Assembly: GCA_933207985.1 (NCBI GenBank) | Contig: OW240913.1 | Span: 271,272,986 to 271,336,985 of the forward strand | Direction of reading: 5' to 3' | Length of the DNA: 64,000 nt | DNA from: Pelobates cultripes | Lineage: Eukaryota > Chordata > Amphibia > Anura > Pelobatidae | Part shown: positions 1 through 11,664 of the stretch, piece after piece | How positions within the stretch are numbered: the stretch's first letter is position 1 | How the letters are laid out: each line of letters opens with the position of its first letter | Program-made: the position numbers and the translations under genes | Notes under the pieces: generated by a model | What the model saw: only the letters and a program-made list of their open reading frames with translations | Databases searched by the model: none | Told to the model about the DNA's origin: nothing

Positions 1-1045
1 GCTTGCCCCTTGTGGCCTGGACTCTTTCCGGGGTTCCTGGAGAACCGAAGAATTATCGCAGGAAACTAAGGACCTGCTATGGGATTCATGGGCACCAGGA
101 ACTAGGAGGTGCTACTTATCAGCATGGCACTCCTGGACAAGTTGGTGTGTGGGACGGGACCTCAATCCCTTTACTGCACCTACTCACTCCATCATGAATT
201 TCTTAACTTCACTTTTCACCGCAGGAAAGTCATACCGTTCCATCAATGTGGTACGGTCAGCCATCTCAGCGGCTCACACTCCGATACAGGGGATTCCTGT
301 TGGTAAGGACCCGCTCATCTGCAGACTTCTCCGCGGTATGCGCCTACGGCGCCCCCCGGAACCTAAATACTCTAGTCTCTGGGACGTTGGCGTGGTCCTT
401 CAATTTTTACGTAATTGGCCTCCCAACGAAAAACTATCACTCCGCCAACTTACCGCAAAATTCACCCTCCTGCTCTGTCTGGTTTCCTTTCGACGGGTAG
501 CGGACGTACGCGCCTTTGATGCCAACGCGTTTACTTTCTGTCCGGCGGGTGTCACCTTTCAGATCTCACGTCGCACTAAGTCCAACTCTCTCTCGGTCTT
601 CTACCCTTTCTTCCCTTCTGACCCTCAACTCTGCGTGGTCTCAACCCTCCGTCACTACGTGGAAGCCACCGCGACGTTGCGGCAACCTTCCACTCATCAA
701 CTTCTCATCTCTTACGTCCGCCCTTATGGTCCGGTCTCGGTTACTACACTGGCCAGATGGGTCAGGTGGCTACTATCCCTTGCCGGTATTGACCAAACTT
801 TTGGAGCACACTCCGTTCGTGGGGCAGCGGCCTCTTCCGCTTATGCGGCAGGCGCGTCCCTCTCGGACATTTTACGAGCAGCGGACTGGACCAGAGAATC
901 TACCTTTAGGACATTCTACTTTCGTCCTCTTGATAATCCGGCATTTGCTTTTCTTTCTCAGCGTTGAAATTGCAAAATACGAAGCCTCCTGTCATGTGAT
1001 AAAATTGAAGATTATGCTAGCTTTAGTGTACAGATAATCTTAATT
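1..1045 (+). mobile_element. 3' end of a DIRS-type tyrosine recombinase retrotransposon
   Basis: The segment opens inside a tyrosine recombinase frame that continues from outside the window. It ends in about 80 bases of noncoding sequence after the stop at 967. That tail carries the short A/T-rich 3' terminal sequence expected after the last DIRS gene. The 3' boundary near 1045 is approximate, because the matching left terminus lies outside the window. The element is DIRS rather than LTR-type because the terminal enzyme is a tyrosine recombinase, not a DDE integrase. Confidence 0.75.
2..967 (+). CDS. DIRS tyrosine recombinase, C-terminal part (partial at the window edge)
   Basis: The frame is open from base 2 to the TGA-containing end at 967 and has no internal stop, so about 321 residues are visible and the true start is upstream. 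The N-terminal third, with its Trp/Ser-rich stretch followed by GKSYRSINVVRSAISAAH, resembles the SAM-like core-binding domain. The catalytic domain shows the first Arg region (SFRRVADVRAFD), an intact H-x-x-R box (HSVRGAAASSAYAAG) and a Tyr in FRTFYFRP. Known family role: the enzyme integrates the circular cDNA of DIRS elements without a DDE integrase and without making target duplications. The catalytic signatures look unbroken, so this part could still be functional, but reverse transcriptase and gag lie outside the window. Confidence 0.8.
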   Translation, partial: LAPCGLDSFRGSWRTEELSQETKDLLWDSWAPGTRRCYLSAWHSWTSWCVGRDLNPFTAPTHSIMNFLTSLFTAGKSYRSINVVRSAISAAHTPIQGIPVGKDPLICRLLRGMRLRRPPEPKYSSLWDVGVVLQFLRNWPPNEKLSLRQLTAKFTLLLCLVSFRRVADVRAFDANAFTFCPAGVTFQISRRTKSNSLSVFYPFFPSDPQLCVVSTLRHYVEATATLRQPSTHQLLISYVRPYGPVSVTTLARWVRWLLSLAGIDQTFGAHSVRGAAASSAYAAGASLSDILRAADWTRESTFRTFYFRPLDNPAFAFLSQR

Positions 1046-1691
1046 TTAAACATCTGAGGGAATACAGTTGCATTCATTAGGGGGCGGCAAAATGGATTGT
1101 TGCCTAGGGCGGCAAGAATCCTTGCACCGGCCTGGATCCTGTAGTAACCAGAGGGGAATTGATGACTTGGCTTTCCCTTGAAATAAAAAGAAAGCAACCT
1201 CCAGGACTCAGTAGTAACAAAGAAAGGCTGTAGTGTAGTAACATTCATCCTGTGGTAGGAGATATAGGAGAGCTAATATATGTGATCCGTACTATGTTCC
1301 TATTCGCCTCATATCCCTCCCCAAATAAGAACTCTCTCGAAACTCTGGTCCTAAATGCATAGTTTCTTCCAGACAGTTGTGTCGCAAGGTTCCTAAACAC
1401 TTACGGTTAAAATTACACCTCTGTCAATTCTCTTAAATTGATAATAAACTACTCCATGTTATTTTATATAAAACAAAACACTGTAAAATAAAACTATTTT
1501 AGTTTCACACAGAATAATCACTGCAGCAGGCAATATAGGTTGCTCAACAGTTGGCCAAAAAATAGTAGAGTCTAAACCAACATGGCTGCTCAGCCTGATA
1601 AGTTACATTTCCTAAAAATAAATACATAAAAACCCCATTGTTTCATTATTGTAATACACTTAAAAAAACAAGAAATACAAGTGTGAGGTCC
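1046..1691. other. noncoding interval, nothing recognised
   Basis: This is A/T-rich sequence between the DIRS tail and the first TTAA MITE. There is no coding frame with recognisable residues, no terminal repeat and no clear tandem structure. A short stretch near 1080-1120 containing two GGGCGGCAA-like words may be repeat-derived, but I cannot assign it. Confidence 0.5.
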
Positions 1692-2115
1692 TTAAAGGGG
1701 CACAGTAGGCACACAGACTACTCATTGAAGTGGCCAGGGTGCAGTGCCCCTCTCAGTTTAACCCTGCAATGGTAACTCCACCTCTACCAGACAGCCACTA
1801 AAGGCACTCCCGAGCTGTTAGGCAAATTTTCGTCTAACTGACAATGAACGTCCTCACACTATGAATGACCACATCCAGCATCAGTTAAAACCACATAGGA
1901 AAGCATTGATTCAATGGGGTTGTCCTTAAGCGATCACGGCACTCACCATGCATACGCATTAGGCCCCCGATGTCCGCCAACATCAGGACAGGTGAATCCG
2001 GACCCAGTGCCGAGGAACATCGGTGCTGGATTCATGTAAATGACAGAAGGGATGTTAACTTTTTCTGCGCTGGTGAAAAACTATTTTGTATTCCTAGCCT
2101 ATAGTTTCCCTTTAA
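1692..2115. mobile_element. TTAA-flanked MITE, T2/Kolobok-like
   Basis: The 424-bp segment starts TTAAAGGGGCACAGTAGGC and ends CTATAGTTTCCCTTTAA. Its ends are therefore imperfect inverted repeats of the TTAAAGGGxxCAxxATAG type with TTAA at both edges. This is the hallmark of the T2/Kolobok-like nonautonomous elements common in frogs. There is no coding capacity. The right TTAA is shared with the left end of the next repeat. Confidence 0.7.
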
Positions 2116-2600
2116 CCCCTTAGTGACCCCTTATGCTCTGCCTGTACTGACTGCCTCGAGGGGTCGAGGCACTCAGTAATAGGTTTAAAATAAATAAATA
2201 AATGTATTTTAAAAAAAATTAACCCTCTACCCTCCCTCTCCATGTACTTACCGATCGCTGCCGTTCCCCCGCCAGCGATCGGTCGTCTTCTGAGGGGGAC
2301 TGTCTGGGCTGAGCCCCCCTCTGCTCTGTAGGACCCCCAGGGGCCATGTGTTTGCTCTAAAAGATAGGTGTCCATGGTGCTGCCAGCAGGGTGACTGCCT
2401 GAACTGACAGGCAATCCCCCTGCTGGTGAAAAAGTAAAAAAAATAAAGTTAATGAAAGTAAAATAAATAAATAAAATTTATATATAATTTGTGTGTGTGT
2501 GTATATATATATATCTTATATATAACGTCATACTAAGCGTATCTTTTTATTAATATATACATATATTAATATAAAATACACTTGGAGTAAAATTACACAA

Positions 2601-2646
<46 letters not shown>

Positions 2647-2725
2647 TATTATAAAAATTAAATAATAATTAAAAATAAACTTTAAATTTTTTAAAAGAAA
2701 TATATATAATTACAGCCAATCTTAT
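2112..2725 (+). repeat. left part of the TTAACCCCTTAGTGACC-terminated repeat family
   Basis: The segment begins with TTAACCCCTTAGTGACC, the exact inverse of the terminus at 28537-28553. Its interior (about 2260-2470) resembles 12480-12680: both contain a gcTGCCAGCA block, a short pair of complementary GTCAGGCA-like words and an AAAAAGTAAA tail. It then runs into TA- and GT-rich microsatellite. I infer a nonautonomous DNA transposon whose right half is the tandem-unit array seen at 26.8-28.5 kb. The family name is not known to me. Confidence 0.5.
2490..2646. repeat. GT/TA microsatellites
   Basis: Two compound runs, (GT)n followed by (TA)n, sit at about 2490-2520 and 2601-2646 in a strongly A/T-rich stretch. 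Confidence 0.85.
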
Positions 2726-2746
2726 GTTAAATACACCAAATCTTTT

Positions 2747-3760
2747 TTGCAGGAGATGGAGAGCATCAAGTGGAGTCCAGAATACAGCTGGGCAACACTC
2801 GATGTTATTTCATTATATACAGTAATTGAACACAGTTTTGGACTTGAGGCTATAAATCATTTTATGCCTGGGGATACTAAAATATCTTCCCAAGTAAAAA
2901 ATGTTGTAGTGACATCAGTTCAATTTATTTTAGAGCATAATTATTTTTTCTTTAATGATAAATATTGTTTACAGATCACAGGAACTACCATGGGCACCAG
3001 GTTCACCCCCAGCTATGTCAACACATACATGAGAAGATGGGAAGATCTTTTCGTGTGGTCTGGTCATGGCTGGAGGGAGAACCGGGTGCTCTGGCAGAGA
3101 TACATCGATGACATTATTATTATTATTATTTGGAAGGAGTCTTCTTTTTGTTTTCAGGAATTTGGGGGATATCTCAGTGATAACCAATACCACTTTAAGT
3201 TTACACCAGTTTGGAACAAAACCACTATACATTTTTTAGATGTGACATTGATGTGTAAGGATGATCATATCGAATCAAAATGCTTTTTTAAACCCACTGA
3301 CGGCAATGGGTATGTTCATAATAAAAGTTGCCAACATAGGACGTGGCTAAAAGGCATAGCTAAAAGCCAATTTATGCGTATGAAACGCAATTGTTCCCAC
3401 CCCCAGGATTTTGAATCTCAATCAATACATATTAAGAATAAATTGATAAATAGGGGATATAACAAAAATAGTCTGGCAAAAGAGATTAGGATTATAAAGA
3501 AGGAGGAAAGGAGTGAAATGCTAATGGATAAACCCAAAACAAAGGATTCCAGTGAATCTTTCAAATATGCATTTACTACACAATATAATTTAAACCATCA
3601 ATGTATTAAAAATAGTCTACAAATATATTGGCCTGTGCTACTTGAAGATCCAATATTGGGAAGTACCCTACCAAAACGTCCTACTCTAATATGTGGAAAA
3701 AAAAATCGGAATTTAAAAAAATCTACTAGCCCCCGGTTATGCTTTAAAATGTACAACTAG
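2747..3760 (+). pseudogene. Penelope-like reverse transcriptase fragment
   Basis: About 337 codons are open, with no natural Met at the left edge. The order of motifs matches Penelope RTs: an LDVISLYT strand (motif A region), then TGTTMGTRFTPSYVNTYM (the GTAMGxxxAPSYANLYM region), then the catalytic YIDD at about 3103. The motif is followed by a run of ATT codons giving six consecutive Ile. Downstream residues (IHFLDVTL) match the strand after the palm. Compared with the related copy on the minus strand at 60.9-62.2 kb, the N-terminal finger region is missing. The frame stops at 3760, close to the endonuclease frame. Priming in this class uses the element's own GIY-YIG nuclease. It is probably inactive. 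Confidence 0.75.
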
Positions 3761-4058
3761 TAGGGAGATAGAGACATCAAAAGGATTTAGGGGATGTAAC
3801 AGTTGCAAGGCCTTCTCAACTGTTAATTTTGTTAGAACTAAAACTTTTTGTAGTTCTTTTACTGGAGAGTCTTTTTGTATCAAGATGGAGATTGGATGCC
3901 GCACGGACTTTGTGGTTTATTTACTTCAGTGTCCGTGCGGCAAACAATATGATTTCAAAAATTGTGTTTTGGAGCATATAAACAATATTAAAAAAAAGTA
4001 TTTTGTCACATTCGGTCACAAAGAGAGACCTTTTGGATCCATAAATTGCGTACTTTAG
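3753..4058 (+). pseudogene. GIY-YIG endonuclease remnant of the Penelope-like element
   Basis: A second frame overlaps the end of the RT frame. It shows a CNSC zinc-binding pair (GCNSCKAF) and then VVYLLQCPCGKQY, the family's equivalent of the first GIY-YIG strand. The residues that normally follow (the VGxT turn and the catalytic Arg region) are absent: the text jumps straight to an EHINNIKK helix, so part of the active site is deleted. The separation from the RT by a frame change suggests a small indel near 3750. This was the nicking enzyme of the element; it now looks dead. Confidence 0.65.
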
Positions 4059-4290
4059 AACCATGAGGACTGAATGTTTACATCGACTTAGTTTGCTTCT
4101 TATAAACGATATGTATAAATGTTGGTTGAAATGACCGTCTGTTATTTTATTTTATTTTTTATTTTTTTTATTGTGAATATTTATTTGGTGTTCTGCCTTT
4201 TTATTTTTATTTCTATTTTTTTTCTTTATCAAAAAAAATAAAAATAAAAATTCACTTTTTTTTAAAAATTCTTTATTTTTCATAGAAAAA

Positions 4291-4430
4291 GGAAGTGCAT
4301 ATGTGTGCCAATGACTAGGCTTACGCAGAAGCAGCGAGAGAGGTGCATATATGAATGACAATGTGTAGGCTTACGCAGAAGCCACAAGAGAAGTGCATAC
4401 ATGTGTGACAATGCATATGCTTGCGGTTTT
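4291..4430 (-). repeat. minisatellite in the L1 3' UTR
   Basis: Three imperfect copies of a unit of about 55-60 bp contain GTGCATAxATG, TGACAATG and GCTTACGCAGAAGC. They lie directly beside the L1 tail, so they belong to the L1 3' UTR. Confidence 0.6.
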
Positions 4431-4667
4431 TTTGTCATCTCTTGGTGTGCTGAGACAACTCTGCATGGTTTGTCAGTGAGGTCTTGCCTTGCATACATAT
4501 GTCACTTCTATTAGTATGGTTTTGTACCGTTGTTAACTAAACATATCATAACAGGTAATCTAAAATCTAGTATTAACCAGAAATATTGTAGTTAATTATA
4601 CTGTGAATTGGTGCTTCTGTTTCCATGGCTCGGACGAGGGGCGTCGTGTGTCCCTTTGTCGTTGGCC

Positions 4668-7600
4668 CTACATGTGTGTTTGGTCCCCCTGTCCGCCCTC
4701 CGTGTTTTCCTGATATTGTTCCCATAGATCCCATATTTTGCAAAATGTTTTGGTGGTATGCCTGACCAGGGAAGTTAATCTGTCCATAAGGTAATTATCT
4801 TTTATCTTCGCTACTACCAGTGCTACCGGGGGCATTTCCAGACATAGCCATTTCTGTGCCAGTGCTCTACGGGCCGCTAAGTATATCATATTTAACAATT
4901 GTTGTTCTGGGCGTGGAAGGCCATCTGTTGGCCTTGAGAGGAGGCAGGCCCAGGGGTCTAGTTTAAGTGGTCTCTGCAATATGTTAGTGCTTAGTTTGAT
5001 AATTTGGACCCAGTAGGTCTGTACCAAGGGGCACTTCCACCACATGTGCACATTGGTGCCTTGTTCCCCGCAGCCATGACAGCACAGATCTGTGGGGGTG
5101 ATCCGCATGCGGAATTGTTTCAATGGTGTGGTGTACCATCTAAAAAGTGTTTTAAATGACTGTTCCTGGAGGGTGACACATATTGATGATCGGGCTGTGG
5201 CCTCCCAAATGTCCTGCCAGTCGGAGCCCTCTAATGTCTCACCCAGGTCTGTCTCCCACTGGTCTGTGTATCGTAGCTCCCCCCATTCTTTGGCCTCCCC
5301 GCTGAGGTGGGAGTATAGTAACGATATGAGTCCACTGGGGTTTTTCCTGGTAGCATATATTTTTGAACCAGGTAAGTGGGAGAGTGGCCGTCTCCTTGAC
5401 TTCTTTTGAGCTAGCAAAGTCTCGTGATTGGAGGTAGCGGAAGAAGTCTTTGGTGGTAAGGGGGGATTGTTCCCTGAGCTGGTCGTATGTGACTACTTGG
5501 CCGTTTTTATATAGGTGGCAATATCTCTGGATGCCTGCTCTCTCGAGTCCGCTAAAGTCGCCCGCTGTCATACCTGGTGGGAAGGATCGGTTCCTGAGTA
5601 CCGGGGACATTGGAGAGGGGAACCTGCTTAAGGAGTATTTAGTTGCTGTTAGGTCCCAAATTCTTAGGGAGTTCGTTATTGCCGGGCAGGTCACTGTAGG
5701 GAGTGCTCTGTGTGTCTTATGTAACCAGGGGTAGAACTGCGGTAGATCTTGCCCCATTAGTGAGGTTTCGAGTTCTACCCATCGACGGGTGTCTGGTGTG
5801 GAGTGCCAATATGCTATTTGCGCCGTCTGCGTTGCTAGATAGTATAGGTACATGTTCGGTAGTCCCAGTCCCCCTCTGTCCTTGGGTCTGTACAAGAGTT
5901 TCCTGGCTATTCTGGGTCGTTTCTTTTGCCAGATGAACATGTCTATTGCTTTTTGGAGTGTGGCTAAGTCGCTCCTCTTAACCTGTGTGGGCAGGGCCTG
6001 GAACATGAATAGTAACCTGGGTAGAATATTCATCTTAATTGAGTGGAGTCTTCCTAACCATGAAATGGGTTTGTCCGTCCACTGCTCTAGGTCTCTCAGG
6101 AGTGTACGGAGCAATGGGGAGTAGTTAGTGTCGTGTAGGTGTTCGTACTGTGCTGTAAGTTTGACCCCTAGATAGGGTATGTTGTCAGCTGTGATGGGTA
6201 GTTGGTATCTGTCGTGTATTATGGCTTTATCTTGGGTCCGGAGGTGGAATGGTAGTGCCATGGATTTGACCAGGTTCACTCTATAGCCCGCAAGGGATCC
6301 GTAGTTGTCTAGGAGGTCGGTCAGATGTTCCATGGAGGTCTGTGAGAGTCAGCAGCATGTCGTCAGCATAAGTGGAGACTTTGAAGGTTTTCCCTGCTAC
6401 CCTAATTCCTTGTATGTGAGGGTGTTGGCGTATGGCTTGTAGTAACGGTTCTAGGGAGATGGCGAATAGCAGTGGGGATAGGGGGCATCCCTGGCGTGTA
6501 CCGCTATGAAGGCGGAAGGGGGTCTTAGTGGCTCCTGCTATTAGGGTTTGGGCTCTCAGGCTAGTATATAGGGCTCGCATGGCCTGGATGTAGGCATTGC
6601 ACCCTGTCAAAGGCCTTCTCCGCGTCCAGGGAGATGGCCAGTGAAGGCTGTTCAGATTTTTGTATGTACCATGTGAGCACCGCCCCCCTACGTGTGTTTT
6701 TATAGAGTTGTCTACCGGGGATGAATCCCACCTGGTCTGGGTGGACTAAGTGTGTTAGCATCGGCGCCAGCCTGGTCGCCAGGATTTTTGCATATATTTT
6801 AAGGTCCGCATTTATCAGCGAGATGGGCCTGTAATTCGATGTCTTTCCCGGGTTTCGGGATAAGTGTAATGTTGGCCAATGCCATGTCGGCATCGGGTGC
6901 GCCCCCAGTCATAAAGTGTTTAAATAAGGAAGTGAGGTGGGGGGCCAGCTCTTCTTTGAATTTCTTGTAGTACCCTATTTCGTAACCGTTGGGGCCTGGG
7001 GCTTTGTTACCTTTTAGGATCGCTATAGCGGTTTCTACTTCTAATTGGGAGATGGTTTTTTGTAAGTTTGTGGTGTCTATATCTGATATCTGAGGTAGCT
7101 TTATGTTGGTAAGGAATGTACGAAGTGATGAACGTAGTCGTTCCGGTGTGTTTTGTGAGTGGTGGGCCTGCCCATAGAGGTTCGAGTAGAACTCCGTGAA
7201 TACCCTGTTAATATCTTGGGGGGTCGTCGCTAGTGTCTGGGTGAGTGTGCGTAGTCTCGTGATGGGTTTGTGGTCCCCGCAGGGGCGCAGTGCTCTGGCT
7301 AGTAGGGAGTCCATCTTGTTGGACTTTTCGTAGAACAGTCGTCTAGATCTCTGAATGGAGTGTGCGACCCCCCTCGAGCAAGATCCCCCTGATTGAGTGT
7401 CGTAGAGCGGTGAGTTCCGCTAGTTTTTCGGCTGTGGGTTTTTATTTGTGCTGTTGTTCCGCTTTTCTCAAAGCGTTCTGAAGTTCTATTAGTGCTCGGG
7501 TGTTGCATTTCTTTTTATATGTTGCTGCTCTAATGAAGTGTCCTCTCAGGACCGCTTTGTGGGCTGCCCATAGCGCTACTGGGTCCACCTCGAGTGTGGT

Positions 7601-8431
7601 GTTTTGAGTGAAGTATTCTGTAAGTAGGGTACGCGTGTCTTCGCATATAGTGTCACTATTTAATAGGCTTGTGTTAAGGCGCCAGCTCCATGTGGCTAAG
7701 TATTTGAGATTGACTAACGTTCTTGATATGTCCGCATGGTCCGACCAAGTGATACTGCCTATGTCAGAATGCACGAGCTTGGACATCCCTACTCCGCTGA
7801 GAAAGATGTGGTCAATTCTCGAGTATGTGCCGTGGGGCGCCGAATAGAACGTGTAGTCACGTGTGTCTGGATGCTGGAGCCTCCAGGGGTCTAGAAGCTG
7901 TGTGTTCGTGAGGAATGTGTGCAATAGCTTGTCCTGTGCTCCTCTCCCCTGGGACTTGGGTGACCCTGTTTTTGTGCTTCTATCGATTGCCGGACTTGGT
8001 ACGGCGTTAAAGTCGCCCCCCACCAGTGTAATCCCTCCCCATTCAGCGTTAATTATCGTCGCGAGAGTGTCCCAGTATGTAGGATCTGGTATGTTAGGAG
8101 CGTACACATTAATGATTCTTATTTTTGTATTGTGTATGGTGCCTGTTATTACGATGTAGCTGCCCTCTGGGTCAGCTAGCGTCCCTGTCACCTGGAGTGG
8201 GCAGTTTTTGTGTACTAATATTGCCACTCCGGCGCGTTTGTGTAGCGCTCTCGCTTCGTGGGTCTGTGGGAAGTATCTGTCTTTCAGGGTTACTGATGCT
8301 GTTCTGGGTGTGTGGGTTTCTTGTATAAGGGCAATGTCTGTTTTGCGTGATTTCAGGTCCCTTAACAGTAACCTGCGCTTGTTCGGGGTGTTCAGTCACT
8401 TAACATTGAGAGAGGCAATTTTCAGGGCCAT
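4668..8431 (-). pseudogene. L1 ORF2 (endonuclease / reverse transcriptase), multiply frameshifted
   Basis: The start is placed at the ATG at 8431, where MALKIASLNVK matches the start of the other L1 ORF2 copies here. The next Gly codon of the usual VKGLN is a TGA stop. The AP-type endonuclease follows (8400-7440), with INVYAPN, GGDFNAVPSPAIDR and the SDH triad (ITWSDHADI). RT pieces lie in several frames between 7314 and 5240, including the NKAPGPNG region, GTRQGCPLSPLLFA and STYADDMLLTL (catalytic YADD). The C-terminus (5417-4668) carries the CCHC knuckle CCHGCGEQGTNVHMWWKCP. ORF2 protein nicks DNA and copies the L1 RNA. At least five frame changes make this copy dead. Confidence 0.85.
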
Positions 8432-9530
8432 GTGTAGGGTGTGACACTAGAGGTATAGTGGTGTGTTTGTGTGAGCACCTACTTTGTTGTGTGATCTGTT
8501 TCCCACTTTCCGTGGGTGGATCCCCCTCGCCTGAGCCGTGAGCAGCAGCGGTATTGGCTTGTGGTGTGGCCTTGTCTGTGGAGACGTTTTGCAGAGAACC
8601 TTTACTGCGGAAGGAAATTACACCGTTAGCAATTGAAAGATAAACATAAACCTACATAAACAAAAACAGAAAACAGAGATTAAAACTCTGGTCTTACACC
8701 CTGCCAGAGGTGGCTGGGGGCGTGGGTTTTCTCTGTCCGGGTAGTGTATAGGTCCGGACGTATCAGTACAGTAATGTACAGTAATACTATGTTGTGTGTG
8801 TTTGTTGGTATTGCTGGGATGTTGGGGCCTCTGTGAAGGTGCCGGTCGAACTCCCCCTGTACTGGTTCAGGTGTCGCTGCGGGTGTGTTAGCAGGCGTCG
8901 CCGGCTCTGAGGCAGTGTGAGGTGTGGCGATGATGATGCAGCTGATTTGGCTGCTAGGGTGTGCTGTATCGTTGGTGTGTGGCATGCGTGTGTCGGTCGG
9001 CAAGCAGGCACTTGCAATTGTCGTGTTCGTTTGGAGCTGGGGTTGAACCTAAGTTCAATATTCGTTATGGGGTGTGGTGTATTGGAAGGGTGGGGGCTAG
9101 GTTCCCGGGTGGGTATGTCTTTACGACTCCAATTTAGAGTAGAGATTTTTATTTTTTTTATTTTTTTGGTTGTTTTACCCCCCTCTCTGATGTATCTTTG
9201 CATGTGTGTGGGGGTGTGATGAGTGGCTATCAACTATGTCTCTCCCTTGTGCATTCGGGGAGTGGTAGGTAGACTGTGTCTTTAAGTGGTACAGTATCTC
9301 AAAACCTAATCAGTAGACATATAGCATACGACCTGGTCTATGAATGTCTTTCTTACGCCTCATTGTGGCTTTGAGAGGCGGCAGGTAAATAAAGTCTCAG
9401 TGACAGGCTCCGCTTGATTTCCTGCATGTCCACGGTGGCAGTGTCCGAGAGTTACCTCACGTTGTCGTGACTCTCCGCTCTGCGGTGGTGAGGTGGTGAA
9501 GCAATTCAGCTGGGGCCTGACGTGGTGTAT
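8432..9530 (-). other. L1 ORF1-ORF2 spacer
   Basis: About 1.1 kb separates the ORF2 start from the recognisable end of ORF1. It contains no conserved frame. On the minus strand it is C/A-rich and contains CCACAC-like stretches. Comparable spacers occur in the other L1 copies of this window. Confidence 0.6.
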
Positions 9531-10114
9531 CAGGAGCCTACTGTAGTTCGCAGTTTCGTGTAAGTCTTTTTCGTTTTGGGTTCGTCGTTAGTTGTTTGAC
9601 TCCTCTGTGTGGGGGCCTAGCATTCGGTGTGGTTCCTTTATGTCCTCTGCACTGGCGGAAGATCTCCTCTTCCACGCTCGTCCGAGGATCCCCTCCTTTG
9701 CCTCTTGGGGGGTGAGCGTCTTCTTTGTTCCTGTGGGAGTCGAGCCAAGGACTGCGCTGGGTCCATGGCATACCAGTCCATCATTGGTATTTTGAGTATG
9801 CCCTTATGAATGGCGTCACGTCCTTATATTCTGCTATGGTGTGGTTGGTCCCTTTGAGCGTGACAATGAGGGCTAGGGGAAAGCCCCATCGATATTTGAT
9901 GTTTCTAGCACGCAGTTGGTCTGTGACCGGTTTTAGTGTCTCTTAACTTCTTCAGTATTCGGTCTTTGTCTACAAAGTAGTGTAGACGACACATGATATC
10001 TCTTGGGGTGTCCCTGTTATTGCTTTTAGGTCTGAGTGAGCGGTGTGCTCTGTCAAAGTGGATCGGTGTTGATGGTGGTTTCTCTAATAGTAAATTAAAT
10101 AACTTTTGATTCAA
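9531..10114 (-). pseudogene. L1 ORF1 fragment (RNA-binding and C-terminal domains)
   Basis: The minus-strand frame from 10114 reads HFDRAHRSLRPKSNNRDTPRD. This matches the ERAHRAL..R.RPRDII strand of the L1 ORF1 RNA-recognition domain seen at 48.4 kb. The following piece in another frame continues toward IKYRWGFPLALIV, the equivalent of the conserved YAWGxPFRL segment. The trimerisation coiled coil is missing because of 5' truncation. ORF1p packages L1 RNA; this fragment is nonfunctional. Confidence 0.65.
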
Positions 10115-11664
10115 ATTATGGATATATGTGGCTATATATTTTACATCTAATTTTATGTTTGTATAAAAATTGAATTAGTTTGTAGCATAATCTAAACATT
10201 TAATACTCAAACATATTGTTTGTAAGATAGGCTGGAAAGAAATAACAAGAATGCATTATAGAATCAATAATATAAAGTCAGATTGCCTATATGATAAGTA
10301 TGATAAGTTCAGTCATGCACCACAGAGATATCAATGTGCATATTATAACATCAGTTATGTAATCTTTATAGAGATTGTACATTCAATTGTGCTTTATTTA
10401 TAAGATCTAACGTTGTCCTTTATTGAAACAATATATTCCAGCTAATTTATTGTTATTTCCTTAAGTGTTTTAAAGCTAATTCCCCTAGAGTACACCAGGT
10501 GGAGAATGATTGATTTGAGATATCAAATGGAATAAAGTTGGAACACAAATTGGAATGCACGGAAGTGGTTGCAATACGTCACTTCCGGTTTTGGATCACT
10601 AAAGATGATAAGCACTACAAGGCCATCGACCACACGGAGGGCTCAGCACTGATGATTGCACTAGGACTTGCATCGACCTCAACGACACAGCTAGACCATC
10701 AGCCTGGGACAACAAGCGCAGATACAACCGCGACTCCTGGAACAAGCAGGGGCACCAAACCCAAAACCTGAACGAACTGCCTCTGCTGACAGCCGCTTAG
10801 GCTTTAGTTTAAATATTTAGTTTCAATATTTTGTGTTAATAAGACTGTCCCTTAACTTACATATAGTTCTTTCTCATTCTAAAAGTTATTGCAATGCAAA
10901 AAAGGCCCACTAGAGCCAACCACCCTTGCCCCAATGACACCCCTCCCCTCCCTGGGGTTAAAGGGAACTGACATCAAGGGCGACCTAGCAACCCTGACTT
11001 GCATCAAGCTCACCACCAAGTCTAATAACCCTAGCCTGAAGTCCCACGGGTACAGCTTGATCCTGTAACACCACAACGACTTATATACACCTTGACTTTA
11101 AAAGCCATAGTTGTAAAATTGACCAGCAACCACGCGCAGCCATCACTAGGACGAAAAGACACCTTATGACTCCTAGAGCACTACACACACGGGTGCAAAC
11201 CAATGGCCACAGTCAGGAACAAACAAGGGAGCGGACTTAGTCCTAGAAGGGAAACCTACAGAGGGACCCCGCAACCACCACAACCCACTCCGGCCTATAC
11301 GCAGAAGGGCCACCGGGCACACTATACACCCACAACCTTGAGACACATGGCAGGGAACCATAAATAGTATCCAGACTTAGCCGTAACCACCCTCTCCCCT
11401 CCACTTAAGACCCCATAAAACAAGGGGTGACCTGAGCAGACAAGTGTCTTCCACCCTCACAGTTATACGATTTAAATAACTCACTATAACAATGAGACCT
11501 ATTGTAACTACAAAATGTGTGTGAAAATAATCCAACAATGCCTGTATTTACTATGCAATGACGCTGATTAACGTGTAGAGGCTGTTGTGGCCATACACGT
11601 GTGTTTTATCATCTTTCCACACGAAAAATAAAGATTTATAAAAAAAATAAAAATAAATACCAAT
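10115..11664 (+). other. noncoding interval ending in a LINE-like poly(A) tail
   Basis: 10115-10500 is A/T-rich with nothing recognised. From about 10500 the base composition rises, and the stretch ends at 11625-11664 in AATAAAGATTTATAAAAAAA-type sequence, like a 3' end processed with a poly(A) tail. The small frame at 10538-10771 shows no family residues. I infer a 5'-truncated 3' UTR of a LINE or a processed transcript on the plus strand, but the family is not identifiable by eye. Confidence 0.35.

Larger units (their letters stand above)
2726..4250 (+). mobile_element. Penelope-like retroelement, 5'-truncated
   Basis: The segment encodes a Penelope-type reverse transcriptase followed by the remains of a GIY-YIG endonuclease, the diagnostic gene order of this class. 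The 5' third of the RT is missing and the sequence starts directly in A/T-rich repeat. The 3' side runs through A/T-rich sequence to about 4250, where an L1 poly(A) tract begins. No terminal pLTR was recognised here. Confidence 0.75.
4252..10114 (-). mobile_element. L1/Tx1-type LINE, 5'-truncated within ORF1
   Basis: Read on the minus strand, the order is ORF1 remnant, long spacer, ORF2 (endonuclease, RT, C-terminal zinc knuckle), 3' UTR and an AATAAAGAAT-type tail ending near 4252. The 5' edge near 10114 lies inside the ORF1 RNA-binding domain, so the copy is 5'-truncated as is usual for target-primed insertion. Multiple frameshifts and a nonsense codon show it is old. I could not identify a target duplication with confidence. 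Confidence 0.8.

Noticed and set aside
2496..2646. CRISPR-like or origin-like repeat
   Set aside because: Simple GT/TA microsatellite; no spacers, and the context is eukaryotic.
10538..10771. Frame with VAIRHFRFW, faintly like a Gypsy RNase H strand
   Set aside because: No DE/TDH catalytic context before or after; too short to support.
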